Source: Paracoccus onubensis
Lineage (GTDB): Bacteria; Pseudomonadota; Alphaproteobacteria; Rhodobacterales; Rhodobacteraceae
Direction: 5' to 3'
NCBI RefSeq assembly: GCF_003591515.1
Contig: NZ_QZCG01000007.1
Location: 62,001-126,000, forward strand
Length of the DNA: 64,000 bases
Shown here: positions 25,868 through 34,501 of the stretch, one piece after another
How positions within the stretch are numbered: the stretch's first letter is position 1
Layout of the letters: each line of letters opens with the position of its first letter
Program-made: the position numbers and the translations under genes
Notes under the pieces: model-generated
The model's database searches: none
Told to the model about the DNA's origin: nothing
The model's input: only the letters and a program-made list of their open reading frames with translations

Positions 25868-27417
25868 CACAGGCTTTCCACAAATCGGATCAGGGCGGCA
25901 CGGTCTTCGGGTGGCATTCTGAGGACCTTGTCGCGCGCGGTCCGGGCCTCGCCGCCATGCCACAGGATAGCTTCCAGCAGGGAACGGGCGCGGCCGTCAT
26001 GCAGGAACAGGCTGTGCCCGTTCACCTGTTTCGTCAAGCCTATGCCCCAAAGTGGGGCAGTCCGCCATTCACGGCCATTCGCCAGACCTTCGGGCCGGTT
26101 ATCGGCCAGCCCCTCGCCCATATCGTGCAGCAGCATGTCGGTATAGGGCCAGATCAGTTGAAAGCTTTGTTCAGGTCGGTCCGTCAGCCGGGCGGTGACG
26201 AATTTCGGATGATGGCAATTGGCGCAACCGGTCTGGTAGAAGACCTGCTTGCCGCGCAGGACCTGACGGTTACCCGGATCGCGACGGGGCGGGACACCCA
26301 GATTGCGGCTGTAGAAGGTGACGAGATCAAGCCCCTCTGTGTCGATCTCGGTCCCCCGCGCGTCGCCGTCGCCATGCGGCGCCCTGCGGCAGGTGGTCTG
26401 AGTTTCGCTGCAATCGCCCCAGGCTGCGGGATGCAAGGGATTCGAGATGCCAAGATCGCCCGAAAAGGCGCTTGCCGATTGTTCTTCAATCGTCGGCATT
26501 CCGGCCTTCCAGCCGAAACGGCCCAGCATCGGAGCGTCAAACCGTGACGACCACGCAATCTGCGCCTGTCCGGAAATCCCGTCGCCATCCGCGTCGTCGG
26601 GATCGGCAAGCGCCAGAATATCATCGCTGGGCACGGCCTCCAGCAATCCCAACCCGATCATCTGGGGCGCGACGCGCGGGCTGATCATCAGATCGTCGCG
26701 CAGCGGACCATAGGCGGGATCATCGATAGCATAGATGGGCTTGCGCAGTTTCACCTTCTCGCCACCCGAAAGTTCGACCGTGGTTTCGGTATAGTCGATC
26801 CGCATTCGTCCTTCGGCAGAGATTCCCTGCACCGATAGTTCCTGCAACTGGTCGCCATAGACCGGATCGGGGCGGGTGCGCGTCATATCACGCCCGAGAC
26901 CGGCCAGATATTCCTCGATTTCGGTTGTTGCGGCATCATCCGCCGGAACCGACAATCGCAGGAACATCGAGCCGCCACGCTCATCCGGTCCGGGCGGATG
27001 GCCGCGACCGTCCTTGAGATGGCAATTCTGGCAACCACGCGAATTGTAAAGCGGACCAAGCCCGTCAGATGCCAGCGTGGAAGAGGGCGAGGACACCCAT
27101 AATTTGCGGAACAGCCCGTTTCCGACCTTGAAATCAAGCTCTCGCTCGAAGGAGATATTCTCTGACGGCAGCGAAAACGCATCCGCGTCATCGCGCAGAC
27201 GCACGGTTGCCGCGCCTGCCGGTTTCGCTTCGAATTTCTCGGGAGCCGAGAAATCGTCGGTCAGCCGGGTTACGGCAGAGATTCGCTTCGCCTCGCCTTG
27301 GCTGCGTGGGACAACCGACAGATGCAGATCGGTCAGGACAGGGGCATCAGCCGCGACAGGAGCGGCGATGCCGATCAGCATCGCCATCGCCGCCAGATAC
27401 TTACTGGAACACGGCAT
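25867..27417 (-). CDS. Di-heme DUF1111 thiol oxidoreductase-like protein
   Basis: This 516-residue periplasmic protein has a signal peptide (MAMLIGIAAPVAADA region) and two c-type heme motifs, CQNCH at about residue 129 and CANCH at about residue 396, in the DUF1111 arrangement related to di-heme peroxidases. Genes of this family accompany imelysins in many proteobacteria, and a role in oxidising or reducing iron before uptake has been proposed. It overlaps the preceding imelysin gene by 17 bases. Confidence 0.87.
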   Translation of the reverse strand: MPCSSKYLAAMAMLIGIAAPVAADAPVLTDLHLSVVPRSQGEAKRISAVTRLTDDFSAPEKFEAKPAGAATVRLRDDADAFSLPSENISFERELDFKVGNGLFRKLWVSSPSSTLASDGLGPLYNSRGCQNCHLKDGRGHPPGPDERGGSMFLRLSVPADDAATTEIEEYLAGLGRDMTRTRPDPVYGDQLQELSVQGISAEGRMRIDYTETTVELSGGEKVKLRKPIYAIDDPAYGPLRDDLMISPRVAPQMIGLGLLEAVPSDDILALADPDDADGDGISGQAQIAWSSRFDAPMLGRFGWKAGMPTIEEQSASAFSGDLGISNPLHPAAWGDCSETQTTCRRAPHGDGDARGTEIDTEGLDLVTFYSRNLGVPPRRDPGNRQVLRGKQVFYQTGCANCHHPKFVTARLTDRPEQSFQLIWPYTDMLLHDMGEGLADNRPEGLANGREWRTAPLWGIGLTKQVNGHSLFLHDGRARSLLEAILWHGGEARTARDKVLRMPPEDRAALIRFVESL

Positions 27418-28657
27418 CAGGATCGTCGAGGCTGTCCGAGCCTTCGAACCCGATCTCCTGCAATCCCAGTGAATTGACGGCGCGTTCGATTTCCCGGGTC
27501 TGTGCGACCAGTGAATCGACGGCCGCCATGATCAGCGCTTCGCCCTCCGCATTGTCGCGGGCCAGCATCTGATCATAGGCTTGGCCTGTATCGACCACAT
27601 CCCAGATTGCCTGAAGCTTGTTCACGGAAGACGAGATACCGTCCGTGACTGCCTCGGCGACCCCAGGATCGGCTTCGGCGACCAGATCATGCAGGGATTC
27701 GCCGCTGACCTCGCTTCCGTCGACGCGGGTATATTTGCCCAGCCAGACATTCTGGATGCCGATCGCGTCGTAGAAATGGCTTTCATGGGTATTGTCCGAG
27801 AAACAGTCATGCTCTTCCTCGGGATCGTTCAGCATCAGGCCCAGTTTCATCCGCTCGCCCGCCAATTCTCCATAGGACAGGCTGCCCATGCCGGTCAGCA
27901 TGGCCGAGATCGCAGCCTTCGGATCGGCTTTCAACCCCTCGGCGGCTTCTCCGCCCTCTGCCCATTGCGCGACCATCCATTCCAGATCGCTGACCAGCAG
28001 ATCGGTGGCGGCTTTCAGATAAGCGCCGCGGCGGTCGCAATTCTCGCCTGTGCATTGGTCATCCGTGGCGTAATCCGTCCATGGCCGTTCGCCAGCGCCG
28101 GCTTCGGTCCCGTGCAGATCCTGTCCCCACAGCAGGAACTCCACCGCATGATAACCGGTGGCGACATTCGCTTCGATCCCGTCTGCCTCCTGAAGCGTCT
28201 CTGACAGAAGTTCCGGGGTGATTTCGGCCGCGTCCACCTCTTCGCCCGACAGGGTAAAGCTGGGCGAGGCGATGACGTTCAGGGCAGCATATTCGTTTTC
28301 ATCAGTCGCGCCCCCATAGGATGCGTCGACATAATCGATCAGGCCCTCATCCAGTGGCCACGCATTCACCTTGCCCTCCCAATCGTCGACGATCGGATTT
28401 CCGAACCGGTAAGCCTCGGTCTGCATATAAGGCACCCGGGCGGCGATCCATGCATCCTGGGCGGCGTTCAGAGCGTCCTCGGATGGCTCGGCCAGCAGGG
28501 CGTCCACGGCGGATTGCAGTTCCTTCGCCTTGATCAGACTGTCTTCATAGGCCGCATGAGCGATATCGATATAAGTCGCGACGACTTCGGGTTCTCCGGC
28601 GAAGGACGGCAATGCAACCGAGCAAGCCAGCGAGGCGGCGACAAAGGTGGTTTTCAT
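27401..28657 (-). CDS. Imelysin family iron-regulated protein (IrpA-like)
   Basis: This 418-residue exported protein has signal peptide MKTTFVAASLACSVALPSFA and two imelysin helical repeats. The metal-site motif GYHAVEFLLWG (GxHxxE) is intact near residue 145. The start at 28657 has AGGAG about eight bases upstream, whereas the open frame to 28741 is untranslated leader. It heads an operon with DUF1111, a second imelysin and DUF1513, the typical iron-regulated ICMP-type cluster. No clear Fur, Irr or RirA box could be confirmed upstream. Confidence 0.9.
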   Translation of the reverse strand: MKTTFVAASLACSVALPSFAGEPEVVATYIDIAHAAYEDSLIKAKELQSAVDALLAEPSEDALNAAQDAWIAARVPYMQTEAYRFGNPIVDDWEGKVNAWPLDEGLIDYVDASYGGATDENEYAALNVIASPSFTLSGEEVDAAEITPELLSETLQEADGIEANVATGYHAVEFLLWGQDLHGTEAGAGERPWTDYATDDQCTGENCDRRGAYLKAATDLLVSDLEWMVAQWAEGGEAAEGLKADPKAAISAMLTGMGSLSYGELAGERMKLGLMLNDPEEEHDCFSDNTHESHFYDAIGIQNVWLGKYTRVDGSEVSGESLHDLVAEADPGVAEAVTDGISSSVNKLQAIWDVVDTGQAYDQMLARDNAEGEALIMAAVDSLVAQTREIERAVNSLGLQEIGFEGSDSLDDPDAVFQ

Positions 28658-28737
28658 CTTGAACTCTCCTGTTGGCTGGCCGGGCCGCCTTTGCGGATAG
28701 CCGGCCATCTTATTCCTGATCAAATGTCTAAGAAAAG

Positions 28738-29709
28738 TCAATCATGACAATGCTTTTCATGATCTTCCGAACTGCCTGCGCGTAACCGTCCGGCCAGTGC
28801 GGCACCAATCAAGGCAACCGTTCCCGCTCGGGTTTGCCGGTAAAGGCCGAGCCTGCCGATTTGTCTCGCGGCCTTTGGCCCCGGCATGATCAGAACGTCT
28901 TCGAAACGGTCCAGCAGATGGCGGTTTTCACTGGTAAACGGTATGGGGGCATCCCGAAGCGCCTGATGATTGCGTGCCAGCCATTCGCCGAAATCACCGG
29001 CAAAAAGCGTTACCGCACGCGCTGCCATGGCGCGGAGCGTATCGTTGCGGCCGACCTCGCTTCTGCCGTGCTGCCGGTAATACAGAGCGGGACGGGGATC
29101 GTGGTAAAGGGCCGCGCCCGCGCCGGACGTGATCTGGTAAGCCCACCAGTCATGCGATAATATCCGCATGGCGCGTGCCGCAGGGGCAGCGGCTTTCAGC
29201 AATTCAGCGGCTGCCGGATTGAAGACCGATGTATTGCCCGCCATGCAGGCCTGAACCGATGCGTTGCGAAATCCCAGCGGGCGCGTGAAGCGGCGCGAGT
29301 GCGTCAACGGAGTCATATTGCTGTCGCATATGATCGTTCTGGCGGCGTAATGCGCCGGCCTTTCGGTTTTCCGCAGGAACTCCAGGGCATGTTCAAGCTT
29401 ATGCGGCAGCCAGACATCATCCTGATCGCAGAAAGCGATGGCGGTCCCCGAGGGGGCGGCTTCGAGCAGGTTCAGAAAATTCTGTGTTGCACCTGCTTGC
29501 GGCCCCTTGATCATGGTGACCCGGCCGGCCGGCTGCGTTGCCGCGAATTCCTGCACGATCGCCGCAGTTCGGTCCCGGGAACCGTCATCCCCGACGATCA
29601 GCGACCAATCGGGATGGCTTTGTGCCGCAAGACTGGTCAGCTGCTGCTTCAGATAGGCCTCGCCCTGATAGCTGGCCAGCAGAAGGGTAACGTGTTCGGA
29701 GCGGGACAT
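28738..29709 (-). CDS. Glycosyltransferase family 2 (rhamnosyltransferase-like)
   Basis: This 323-residue GT-A enzyme begins VTLLLASYQGEAYLKQQLTSL with the GT2 nucleotide-sugar fold and the acidic DDGSRD and CDQDDVW motifs, resembling rhamnosyltransferases such as WbbL-type proteins. Start 29709 (MSRSEHV) is chosen; the upstream frame is not family-like. It lies 71 bases behind fliL on the same strand. Glycosylation of a surface polymer or of flagellin is possible but only positional. Confidence 0.85.
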   Translation of the reverse strand: MSRSEHVTLLLASYQGEAYLKQQLTSLAAQSHPDWSLIVGDDGSRDRTAAIVQEFAATQPAGRVTMIKGPQAGATQNFLNLLEAAPSGTAIAFCDQDDVWLPHKLEHALEFLRKTERPAHYAARTIICDSNMTPLTHSRRFTRPLGFRNASVQACMAGNTSVFNPAAAELLKAAAPAARAMRILSHDWWAYQITSGAGAALYHDPRPALYYRQHGRSEVGRNDTLRAMAARAVTLFAGDFGEWLARNHQALRDAPIPFTSENRHLLDRFEDVLIMPGPKAARQIGRLGLYRQTRAGTVALIGAALAGRLRAGSSEDHEKHCHD

Positions 29710-29780
29710 GACAGCACGGTTTGGGGTCGGTATCCCAGTGTTGCCGCGCATTGCCCGGGCTTGCAAGCGGGCTTGTCCGT

Positions 29781-30326
29781 TTATCTGCCTTGCCTGGCGA
29801 TATCCTCGATCAGGATTCCGGTGACATTCTCGCCGAAATTTCCCTGAAGCGCCTCGAGCAATGTCTTGCGCAGGGATCGCTGACGCCCTTCGGTCGTGAA
29901 ATTACCGTCGAAACCTCCGGTATTGGCGATGATCAGCAATTGGCGCAGAAGGATATCCCTTAGCCGATGTTCCTGCCGGGCCAGTTGTTCGAGTTCCTCA
30001 TGGGTGGTTTGCAGAGATATCGTCATGATCATCATGCCGTCCGAATCTCCACGTCGCACCAATGGTACGAAGAACTGGCTTGGAAAGGTAAAGGTTTCGG
30101 GTGGCTCTTTGGCGGCTTGCTCATCTGCATCATGGCCACCATCAGGCTTTCCGGATATCTGCCCGTTATCGCTGTGATCATTCGTCGGCTCCGCGCGACT
30201 GTCATGTTCGCCGCCGTCATGGCCGGCTTGCGATATCTCTTTGCCGGGTTTCAGTTGCAAACCGCCAAAGGCGCCCGCGGCGAAAGCGATCAGCGGCACA
30301 AGGATCATGAGACTCTTTTTCAGCAT
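29781..30326 (-). CDS. fliL: Flagellar basal body-associated protein FliL
   Basis: This 181-residue protein has one N-terminal membrane anchor (LMILVPLIAFAAGAFGGLQL), a His/Asp/Glu-rich low-complexity linker to about residue 75, and a FliL domain from TFTFPSQFFVPLVRR to the end. FliL surrounds the stator of the flagellar motor. It is the last gene of the flagellar unit, nine bases after flgH. Confidence 0.85.
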   Translation of the reverse strand: MLKKSLMILVPLIAFAAGAFGGLQLKPGKEISQAGHDGGEHDSRAEPTNDHSDNGQISGKPDGGHDADEQAAKEPPETFTFPSQFFVPLVRRGDSDGMMIMTISLQTTHEELEQLARQEHRLRDILLRQLLIIANTGGFDGNFTTEGRQRSLRKTLLEALQGNFGENVTGILIEDIARQGR

Positions 30327-30335
30327 TCGCGGACC

Positions 30336-31061
30336 TCAGAACGGTAAAAGGATGTCGGTTATTTGCTGACCATAGCGCGGTTGCTGCACATCGGTGATAT
30401 GACCGCGCCCGCCGTAAGAGATGCGCGCGCCCGCGATGCGATCGTAATCAATCTCGTTGTTGCGGCCGATATCGGCGGGCCGGACAAAGCCGTTCACCGT
30501 TAATTCACGCAATTCGTTATTGACCCGGACTTCCTGCGTCCCCTCGATTTCAAGCGTGCCGTTGGGCAGGGTCGAAATGACGGTGGCCGCGACCCGCAGC
30601 GTCAGCTTGTCGCGCCGGGAGATATTTCCTGCCCCGCGATAGCTTGACGACGAGTCGAGCTGTGCGAACTCGTCGAAGCTTGCGCCTTCGGGCAGTTTCG
30701 GGGCCAGGCGCTGGGGAATGCCCGCGAGATCCGGGATCGAAAGATCTTCCGATGCATTTCGGGACTGCCCCGAGCTGTTGCTGATTTCCGCACGGTCGTC
30801 GATCTTGATGACGACGGTCAGGATATCGCCCCGCGCCGATGCCCTGCGGTCGTGGATCAGCGACGATCGCGCCCCTTGCCACAATGAGGCCGAGGCTTCG
30901 GGACGGCCCGAATCTACCGGAATGTCGAGCGGCGGATTGATCATTGCCTCGAATTCGCCGGACTCGCGCGGGGTGCTGAGAGCCGGGGGACGGCCGATAT
31001 GGCCGACACGATTGCATGCAACCAGAGTCAGAAGGAAACAAAGAAAAAGCGATTTCTTCAT
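30336..31061 (-). CDS. flgH: Flagellar L-ring protein FlgH
   Basis: This 241-residue lipoprotein forms the outer-membrane ring around the flagellar rod. It has a lipobox (LTLVACNR) after a short signal, and the family signature SSSYRGAGNISRRDKLTLRVAATV with the ending VRPADIGRNNEIDYDRIAGARI. Start 31061 is set by AAGGAC upstream and by the lipoprotein signal; the longer frame to 31118 would hide it. Confidence 0.93.
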   Translation of the reverse strand: MKKSLFLCFLLTLVACNRVGHIGRPPALSTPRESGEFEAMINPPLDIPVDSGRPEASASLWQGARSSLIHDRRASARGDILTVVIKIDDRAEISNSSGQSRNASEDLSIPDLAGIPQRLAPKLPEGASFDEFAQLDSSSSYRGAGNISRRDKLTLRVAATVISTLPNGTLEIEGTQEVRVNNELRELTVNGFVRPADIGRNNEIDYDRIAGARISYGGRGHITDVQQPRYGQQITDILLPF

Positions 31062-31104
31062 GAGATTGTCCTTGCGGGCAGGAAAACGACACGGCGAAAA
31101 TGGG

Positions 31105-31518
31105 CTACCGGGCAACATGCAAGGTTCCGTCAGGCTGAATCCGTGCGGTGATCGTATTGCGCGAGGCCTGGTTCAGCACACGGATCAGGTCACCGGCGCT
31201 CCCGTCTTCCAGCGCACGGCCATCGGTTGCGATATAAACCTCGCCACGCCGAAATTGCAGGCGCACGATCTGATTTCGTTCGATCAGGGTCGGTACACGC
31301 AACAGCTTTTTCAGTACGGGCCGGCCTTCATAGACGGTTACGCGCGTTTCCAATCCGATGAAAGGCGAAGGATCATCGGCCTTCTGGGTATTCTCGGCGG
31401 GACGCAGATCCGCCGAGATGATGACGGTACCCGCCGGCAGGTCGCGCGCCGCCACGAAATCAGCGGCCAGAGAGGGCAGGGGAAACAGGGCTGCCATTAT
31501 CCATGCCAGAATACGCAT
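31105..31518 (-). CDS. flgA: Flagellar P-ring assembly chaperone FlgA
   Basis: This 137-residue exported protein has signal peptide MRILAWIMAALFPLPSLA and a SAF-type domain (FVAARDLPAGTVIISADLR), as in FlgA, which assists P-ring (FlgI) assembly. It is a short form of the family. It shares one base with the end of flgG. flgI itself is not in the window. Confidence 0.88.
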   Translation of the reverse strand: MRILAWIMAALFPLPSLAADFVAARDLPAGTVIISADLRPAENTQKADDPSPFIGLETRVTVYEGRPVLKKLLRVPTLIERNQIVRLQFRRGEVYIATDGRALEDGSAGDLIRVLNQASRNTITARIQPDGTLHVAR

Positions 31519-32306
31519 CAGCGGACCTGCACGGTTGCGCCCAGCATCTGGTCTGCTGCGGTGATGACCTTGGCATTAAGTTCATATCCGCGCTGCGCCT
31601 TGATCAGTTCAGTGATTTCGCGCACGGCATCTACCGAGCTTTCCTCAAGATATCCTTGCAGGACCGTGCCCAGCCCGTCCTGCCCGGGGGTCGTTACCCG
31701 GGCAGGACCGGAAGCGCCCGTTTCAAGGAACAGGTTCGAACCGATCGCTTCGAGGCCCTTTTGATTGGTGAAACCGGCCAGCGTGAACTGCCCCAGAAGT
31801 TCGGGCTCCTCGGGCCGGTCGCTGAAGAAGGCATAGATTTCGCCATCAGGGCTGATAGAGACAGAACTGGCATCCTCCGGAATGGTGATTCCGGGCACGA
31901 CCGGATAGCCGTCAGAGGTGATGATCAGCCCATCGGGCGAACGTTTCAATGCTCCGTCACGCGTATAAGCCGAGGCGCCCGAGGGCAGGGTGACTTCAAG
32001 GTAACCCTCACCCTGAATCGCCAGATCCAGGTCGCCACCGGTCTCGACTGGGCTGCCCTGAGCCAGGATGACGCTGACTGCGGTCGGCCGCACGCCAAGG
32101 CCAAGCTGCACACCGGCGGGCACAATTGTTCCATCCGAAGCGGTCACGCTGCCCGGGCGTATCGCCTGTTGATAATGCAGATCGGCGAATTCGGCGCGGC
32201 GGGTATTGTAGCCGGTGGTGGACATGTTCGCGAGATTGTTCGAGATGACCTCGACCCGTGTTTGCTGCGCGCTCATTCCGGTGGCGGCGATCTGAAGTGC
32301 TCTCAT
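31518..32306 (-). CDS. flgG: Flagellar distal rod protein FlgG
   Basis: This 262-residue rod protein has the full length of FlgG, with the rod N-terminal motif QQTRVEVISNNLANMSTTGYNTRRAEF, the central FlgG sequence, and the C-terminal helix EITELIKAQRGYELNAKVITAADQML, the export and packing signature. It lies 12 bases after flgF in the operon. Confidence 0.95.
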   Translation of the reverse strand: MRALQIAATGMSAQQTRVEVISNNLANMSTTGYNTRRAEFADLHYQQAIRPGSVTASDGTIVPAGVQLGLGVRPTAVSVILAQGSPVETGGDLDLAIQGEGYLEVTLPSGASAYTRDGALKRSPDGLIITSDGYPVVPGITIPEDASSVSISPDGEIYAFFSDRPEEPELLGQFTLAGFTNQKGLEAIGSNLFLETGASGPARVTTPGQDGLGTVLQGYLEESSVDAVREITELIKAQRGYELNAKVITAADQMLGATVQVR

Positions 32307-32318
32307 CGTGGTGGTTCC

Positions 32319-33035
32319 TTATCGGCTCATGGCGATGATGACGCTGCGGATCCGCTGATCCTCGCGTTCAAGCAGGGTCTGACCCATTTCATAGGCGCGC
32401 TGGACTTCGATCATCCGGGTGATCTCGGAAACCGGGTTCACGTTGGATTCTTCAAGGAAGCCCTGACGTATGTTTGGGTTTTCGATGCTCTCCGGCTCTG
32501 ACAGGAAGGAGAAACCGGTGCCGCCGTCATGGGTCAGTTCCGCCGGATCGGGCGGCGCGAATACCCCGATGCGTCCGAAAGGCAGTCCGTTTGCGGACAA
32601 GGTGCCGTCCGGTCCGACGGTGATCACTCCGGCACCATCCGGAACAATGATCGGCGCCTGCCCCTCGTCCAGCAGGCGGTGGCCGTCGGGGTCCACCAGC
32701 TCTCCTTCGGGGGAGGTCAGAAAGGCACCGGCGCGCGTCAGCCGGTTGCCGCCGGGTGTCTCGATCATAAAAAATCCTTCGCCTTCAACCGCAAGATCAA
32801 AAAGGCCGCCTGTCTGGGTCAGCACCCCCTGGCGCAAATCGACAAGGCGGCCTCGTGCATGGGCCATCGACAATGTCACCCCCTGACGATCGAGCGAGGC
32901 GAGATGTTCGGCGAAGATCACACCTTCGCGGCGAAATCCGCTGGTATTCGCATTGGCGATGTTGTTGGCGATAGCCTGCATCTCTTTCACGAGGCCGGAT
33001 TGCCGGGTGAGGGCCGTGTAAATCGCGTTGTCCAT
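32319..33035 (-). CDS. flgF: Flagellar rod protein FlgF
   Basis: This 238-residue proximal-rod protein has the N-terminal ANNIANANTSGFRREGVIF motif and C-terminal EITRMIEVQRAYEMGQTLL helix shared by rod proteins. The start MDNAIYTALTRQSGL is typical of FlgF in this group. It sits three bases downstream of the fliQ stop. Confidence 0.93.
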   Translation of the reverse strand: MDNAIYTALTRQSGLVKEMQAIANNIANANTSGFRREGVIFAEHLASLDRQGVTLSMAHARGRLVDLRQGVLTQTGGLFDLAVEGEGFFMIETPGGNRLTRAGAFLTSPEGELVDPDGHRLLDEGQAPIIVPDGAGVITVGPDGTLSANGLPFGRIGVFAPPDPAELTHDGGTGFSFLSEPESIENPNIRQGFLEESNVNPVSEITRMIEVQRAYEMGQTLLEREDQRIRSVIIAMSR

Positions 33036-33038
33036 GGT

Positions 33039-33305
33039 TCAGCTTCCCGCGATCAGTGGAATGATCTCGATGGTGTAGAAATCCGACAGCGTGGTGGTCA
33101 TGAAGCTCATCGTGACCCAGAAGACGATCAGCATCAGCCCGACTTTCGGCACGAAGGTCAGTGTCATTTCCTGAATAGAGGTCAATGCCTGAAACAGCCC
33201 AATGGCCATGCCCGCGATCAGGGCAACCGCAAGCATCGGGGCCGAGATCCGGACTGCGATCAGCAAAGCCTGACGCATCATGTCGAAAAGCAGGTGTTCT
33301 GTCAT
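33039..33305 (-). CDS. fliQ: Flagellar export gate protein FliQ
   Basis: This 88-residue protein with two membrane helices is of FliQ length, with the family core GLFQALTSIQEMTLTFVPKV. FliQ is part of the FliPQR export gate of the flagellar secretion apparatus. fliP and fliR are not in this window, so the rest of the gate is encoded elsewhere. Confidence 0.92.
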   Translation of the reverse strand: MTEHLLFDMMRQALLIAVRISAPMLAVALIAGMAIGLFQALTSIQEMTLTFVPKVGLMLIVFWVTMSFMTTTLSDFYTIEIIPLIAGS

Positions 33306-33313
33306 GTCCTGCC

Positions 33314-33604
33314 TCAGACCGGCATCCGCAGGATTTCCTGATAGGATTCGACAATCTTGTTCCGGACCGCGACCACTGTTTCCATCGCAAGCTGCGACTG
33401 AGCGATGGCCTGCACCAGTTCATGCGTGCCTGTCGATCCGGTCAAGGCGCCAGTTGCCGCCTGATCGAATTGCTGCATCTGTTCCGCGAATTCCTGAGCG
33501 GCGGTGCCGATATCGACCCGGTCTCCGGATCCGGCATCCTGCATCGGCGCGATGGCCGGGCGGGCAGAGGAATAGGCACTGGCGGCATTCAATGTGGAAA
33601 TCAT
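33314..33604 (-). CDS. fliE: Flagellar hook-basal body protein FliE
   Basis: This 96-residue protein joins the MS-ring to the rod. The C-terminal stretch GTHELVQAIAQSQLAMETVVAVRNKIVESYQEILRMPV (residues about 59-96) contains the FliE consensus. It lies eight bases upstream of fliQ and 11 bases after flgC. Confidence 0.9.
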   Translation of the reverse strand: MISTLNAASAYSSARPAIAPMQDAGSGDRVDIGTAAQEFAEQMQQFDQAATGALTGSTGTHELVQAIAQSQLAMETVVAVRNKIVESYQEILRMPV

Positions 33605-33615
33605 GAAAGGTCCTT

Positions 33616-34008
33616 TCAGCGGCGCAGAAGTTCAAGCAGCGAGGCGTTCATCTGCCGCGTCTGCTCGAAAACGCGGAGATTGGCGTCATAACTGCGGCTG
33701 GCTTCGCGCGAATTGGCGATCTCGACGATCAGATCGACATTCGAGCCCAGGTAATATCCCTGCTGGTCGGCCAGCGGGTGGACGGGATCGTAGTTCCGCG
33801 GCAATTCGCTTTGATCCAGCCATGTGCGCGATGCTTCGATCGCGCCGGTCGGCTGGCCGAAGCTGGTCGCTTCTTCGAAAGAAACCAGCTTGCGGCGATA
33901 GCCGGGCGTGTCCTCATTCGCGATATTTTCGGCTGTGTAGCGAAGCCGCTCGGCCTGAGCGCGCATGCCGGACACGGCGAGTTTAAGGGGAGAAATCAGT
34001 TCGGTCAT
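33616..34008 (-). CDS. flgC: Flagellar rod protein FlgC
   Basis: This 130-residue proximal-rod protein shows the rod motif YTAENIANEDTPGYRRKLVSF near residue 24 and the C-terminal helix VEIANSREASRSYDANLRVFEQT. The length is standard. It follows flgB by 11 bases. Confidence 0.93.
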   Translation of the reverse strand: MTELISPLKLAVSGMRAQAERLRYTAENIANEDTPGYRRKLVSFEEATSFGQPTGAIEASRTWLDQSELPRNYDPVHPLADQQGYYLGSNVDLIVEIANSREASRSYDANLRVFEQTRQMNASLLELLRR

Positions 34009-34019
34009 GTCCGGCTCCT

Positions 34020-34409
34020 TCAGTTGCGGCGATCGATGCTGGTTCGCATCAGGTTCAATGCGGATTGGTAGATGCCTACCGACAGTTCGTGCCGGCGCTT
34101 GACCTCGGCCAGTTTGAACATTTCCTCTTCAAGTGAGACCGTATTGCCATTGGGCGAAGCCTCGGCTTCGGGCTGTAATTCACGCGCAGGGCCGGGCGAC
34201 CATGCCGGATTCGGAATATGGCCCGCGCGTGTTCGGCGAAGTGGTGCAGTGTGGTTCTGACGGTAGCTTTCTGCAAAAGGTTGCAGATCGCGTGCCGTGA
34301 AGCCGGGCGTGTCGGCATTGGCGATATTCCGGGCCACGACAGCGTTACGCAAGGCCGCGTGGCTGGTCGACGCGCGGGCCAGACTCATCAACTCGATTCT
34401 TTCGAACAT
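34020..34409 (-). CDS. flgB: Flagellar rod protein FlgB
   Basis: This 129-residue proximal-rod protein begins MFERIELMSLARASTSHAAL and has the rod motif ARNIANADTPGFTARDL near residue 32 and a C-terminal helix KRRHELSVGIYQSALNLMRTS. The start at 34409 with GGAG upstream is chosen; the frame upstream runs into the divergent fliI gene. It heads the operon that runs through to fliL. Confidence 0.92.
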   Translation of the reverse strand: MFERIELMSLARASTSHAALRNAVVARNIANADTPGFTARDLQPFAESYRQNHTAPLRRTRAGHIPNPAWSPGPARELQPEAEASPNGNTVSLEEEMFKLAEVKRRHELSVGIYQSALNLMRTSIDRRN

Positions 34410-34501
34410 TGGCGTTCTCCATTGTCTCGATAAACCCGGTCTTAACCGGCAGAGGTTTAAAAACCGTTTCGATGCGCGGGGCCGTCGCAGTTGAATCGGA
34501 T

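Noticed and set aside
28658..28737. Fur, Irr or RirA box upstream of the IrpA-like gene
   Set aside because: The leader is A+T-rich with a TTGACT, but no sequence fits any of these boxes well enough to call.
34410..34501. CtrA-like TTAA half sites between flgB and fliI
   Set aside because: Two TTAA elements are present but their spacing is 11 bases, not the seven expected for a full CtrA site.
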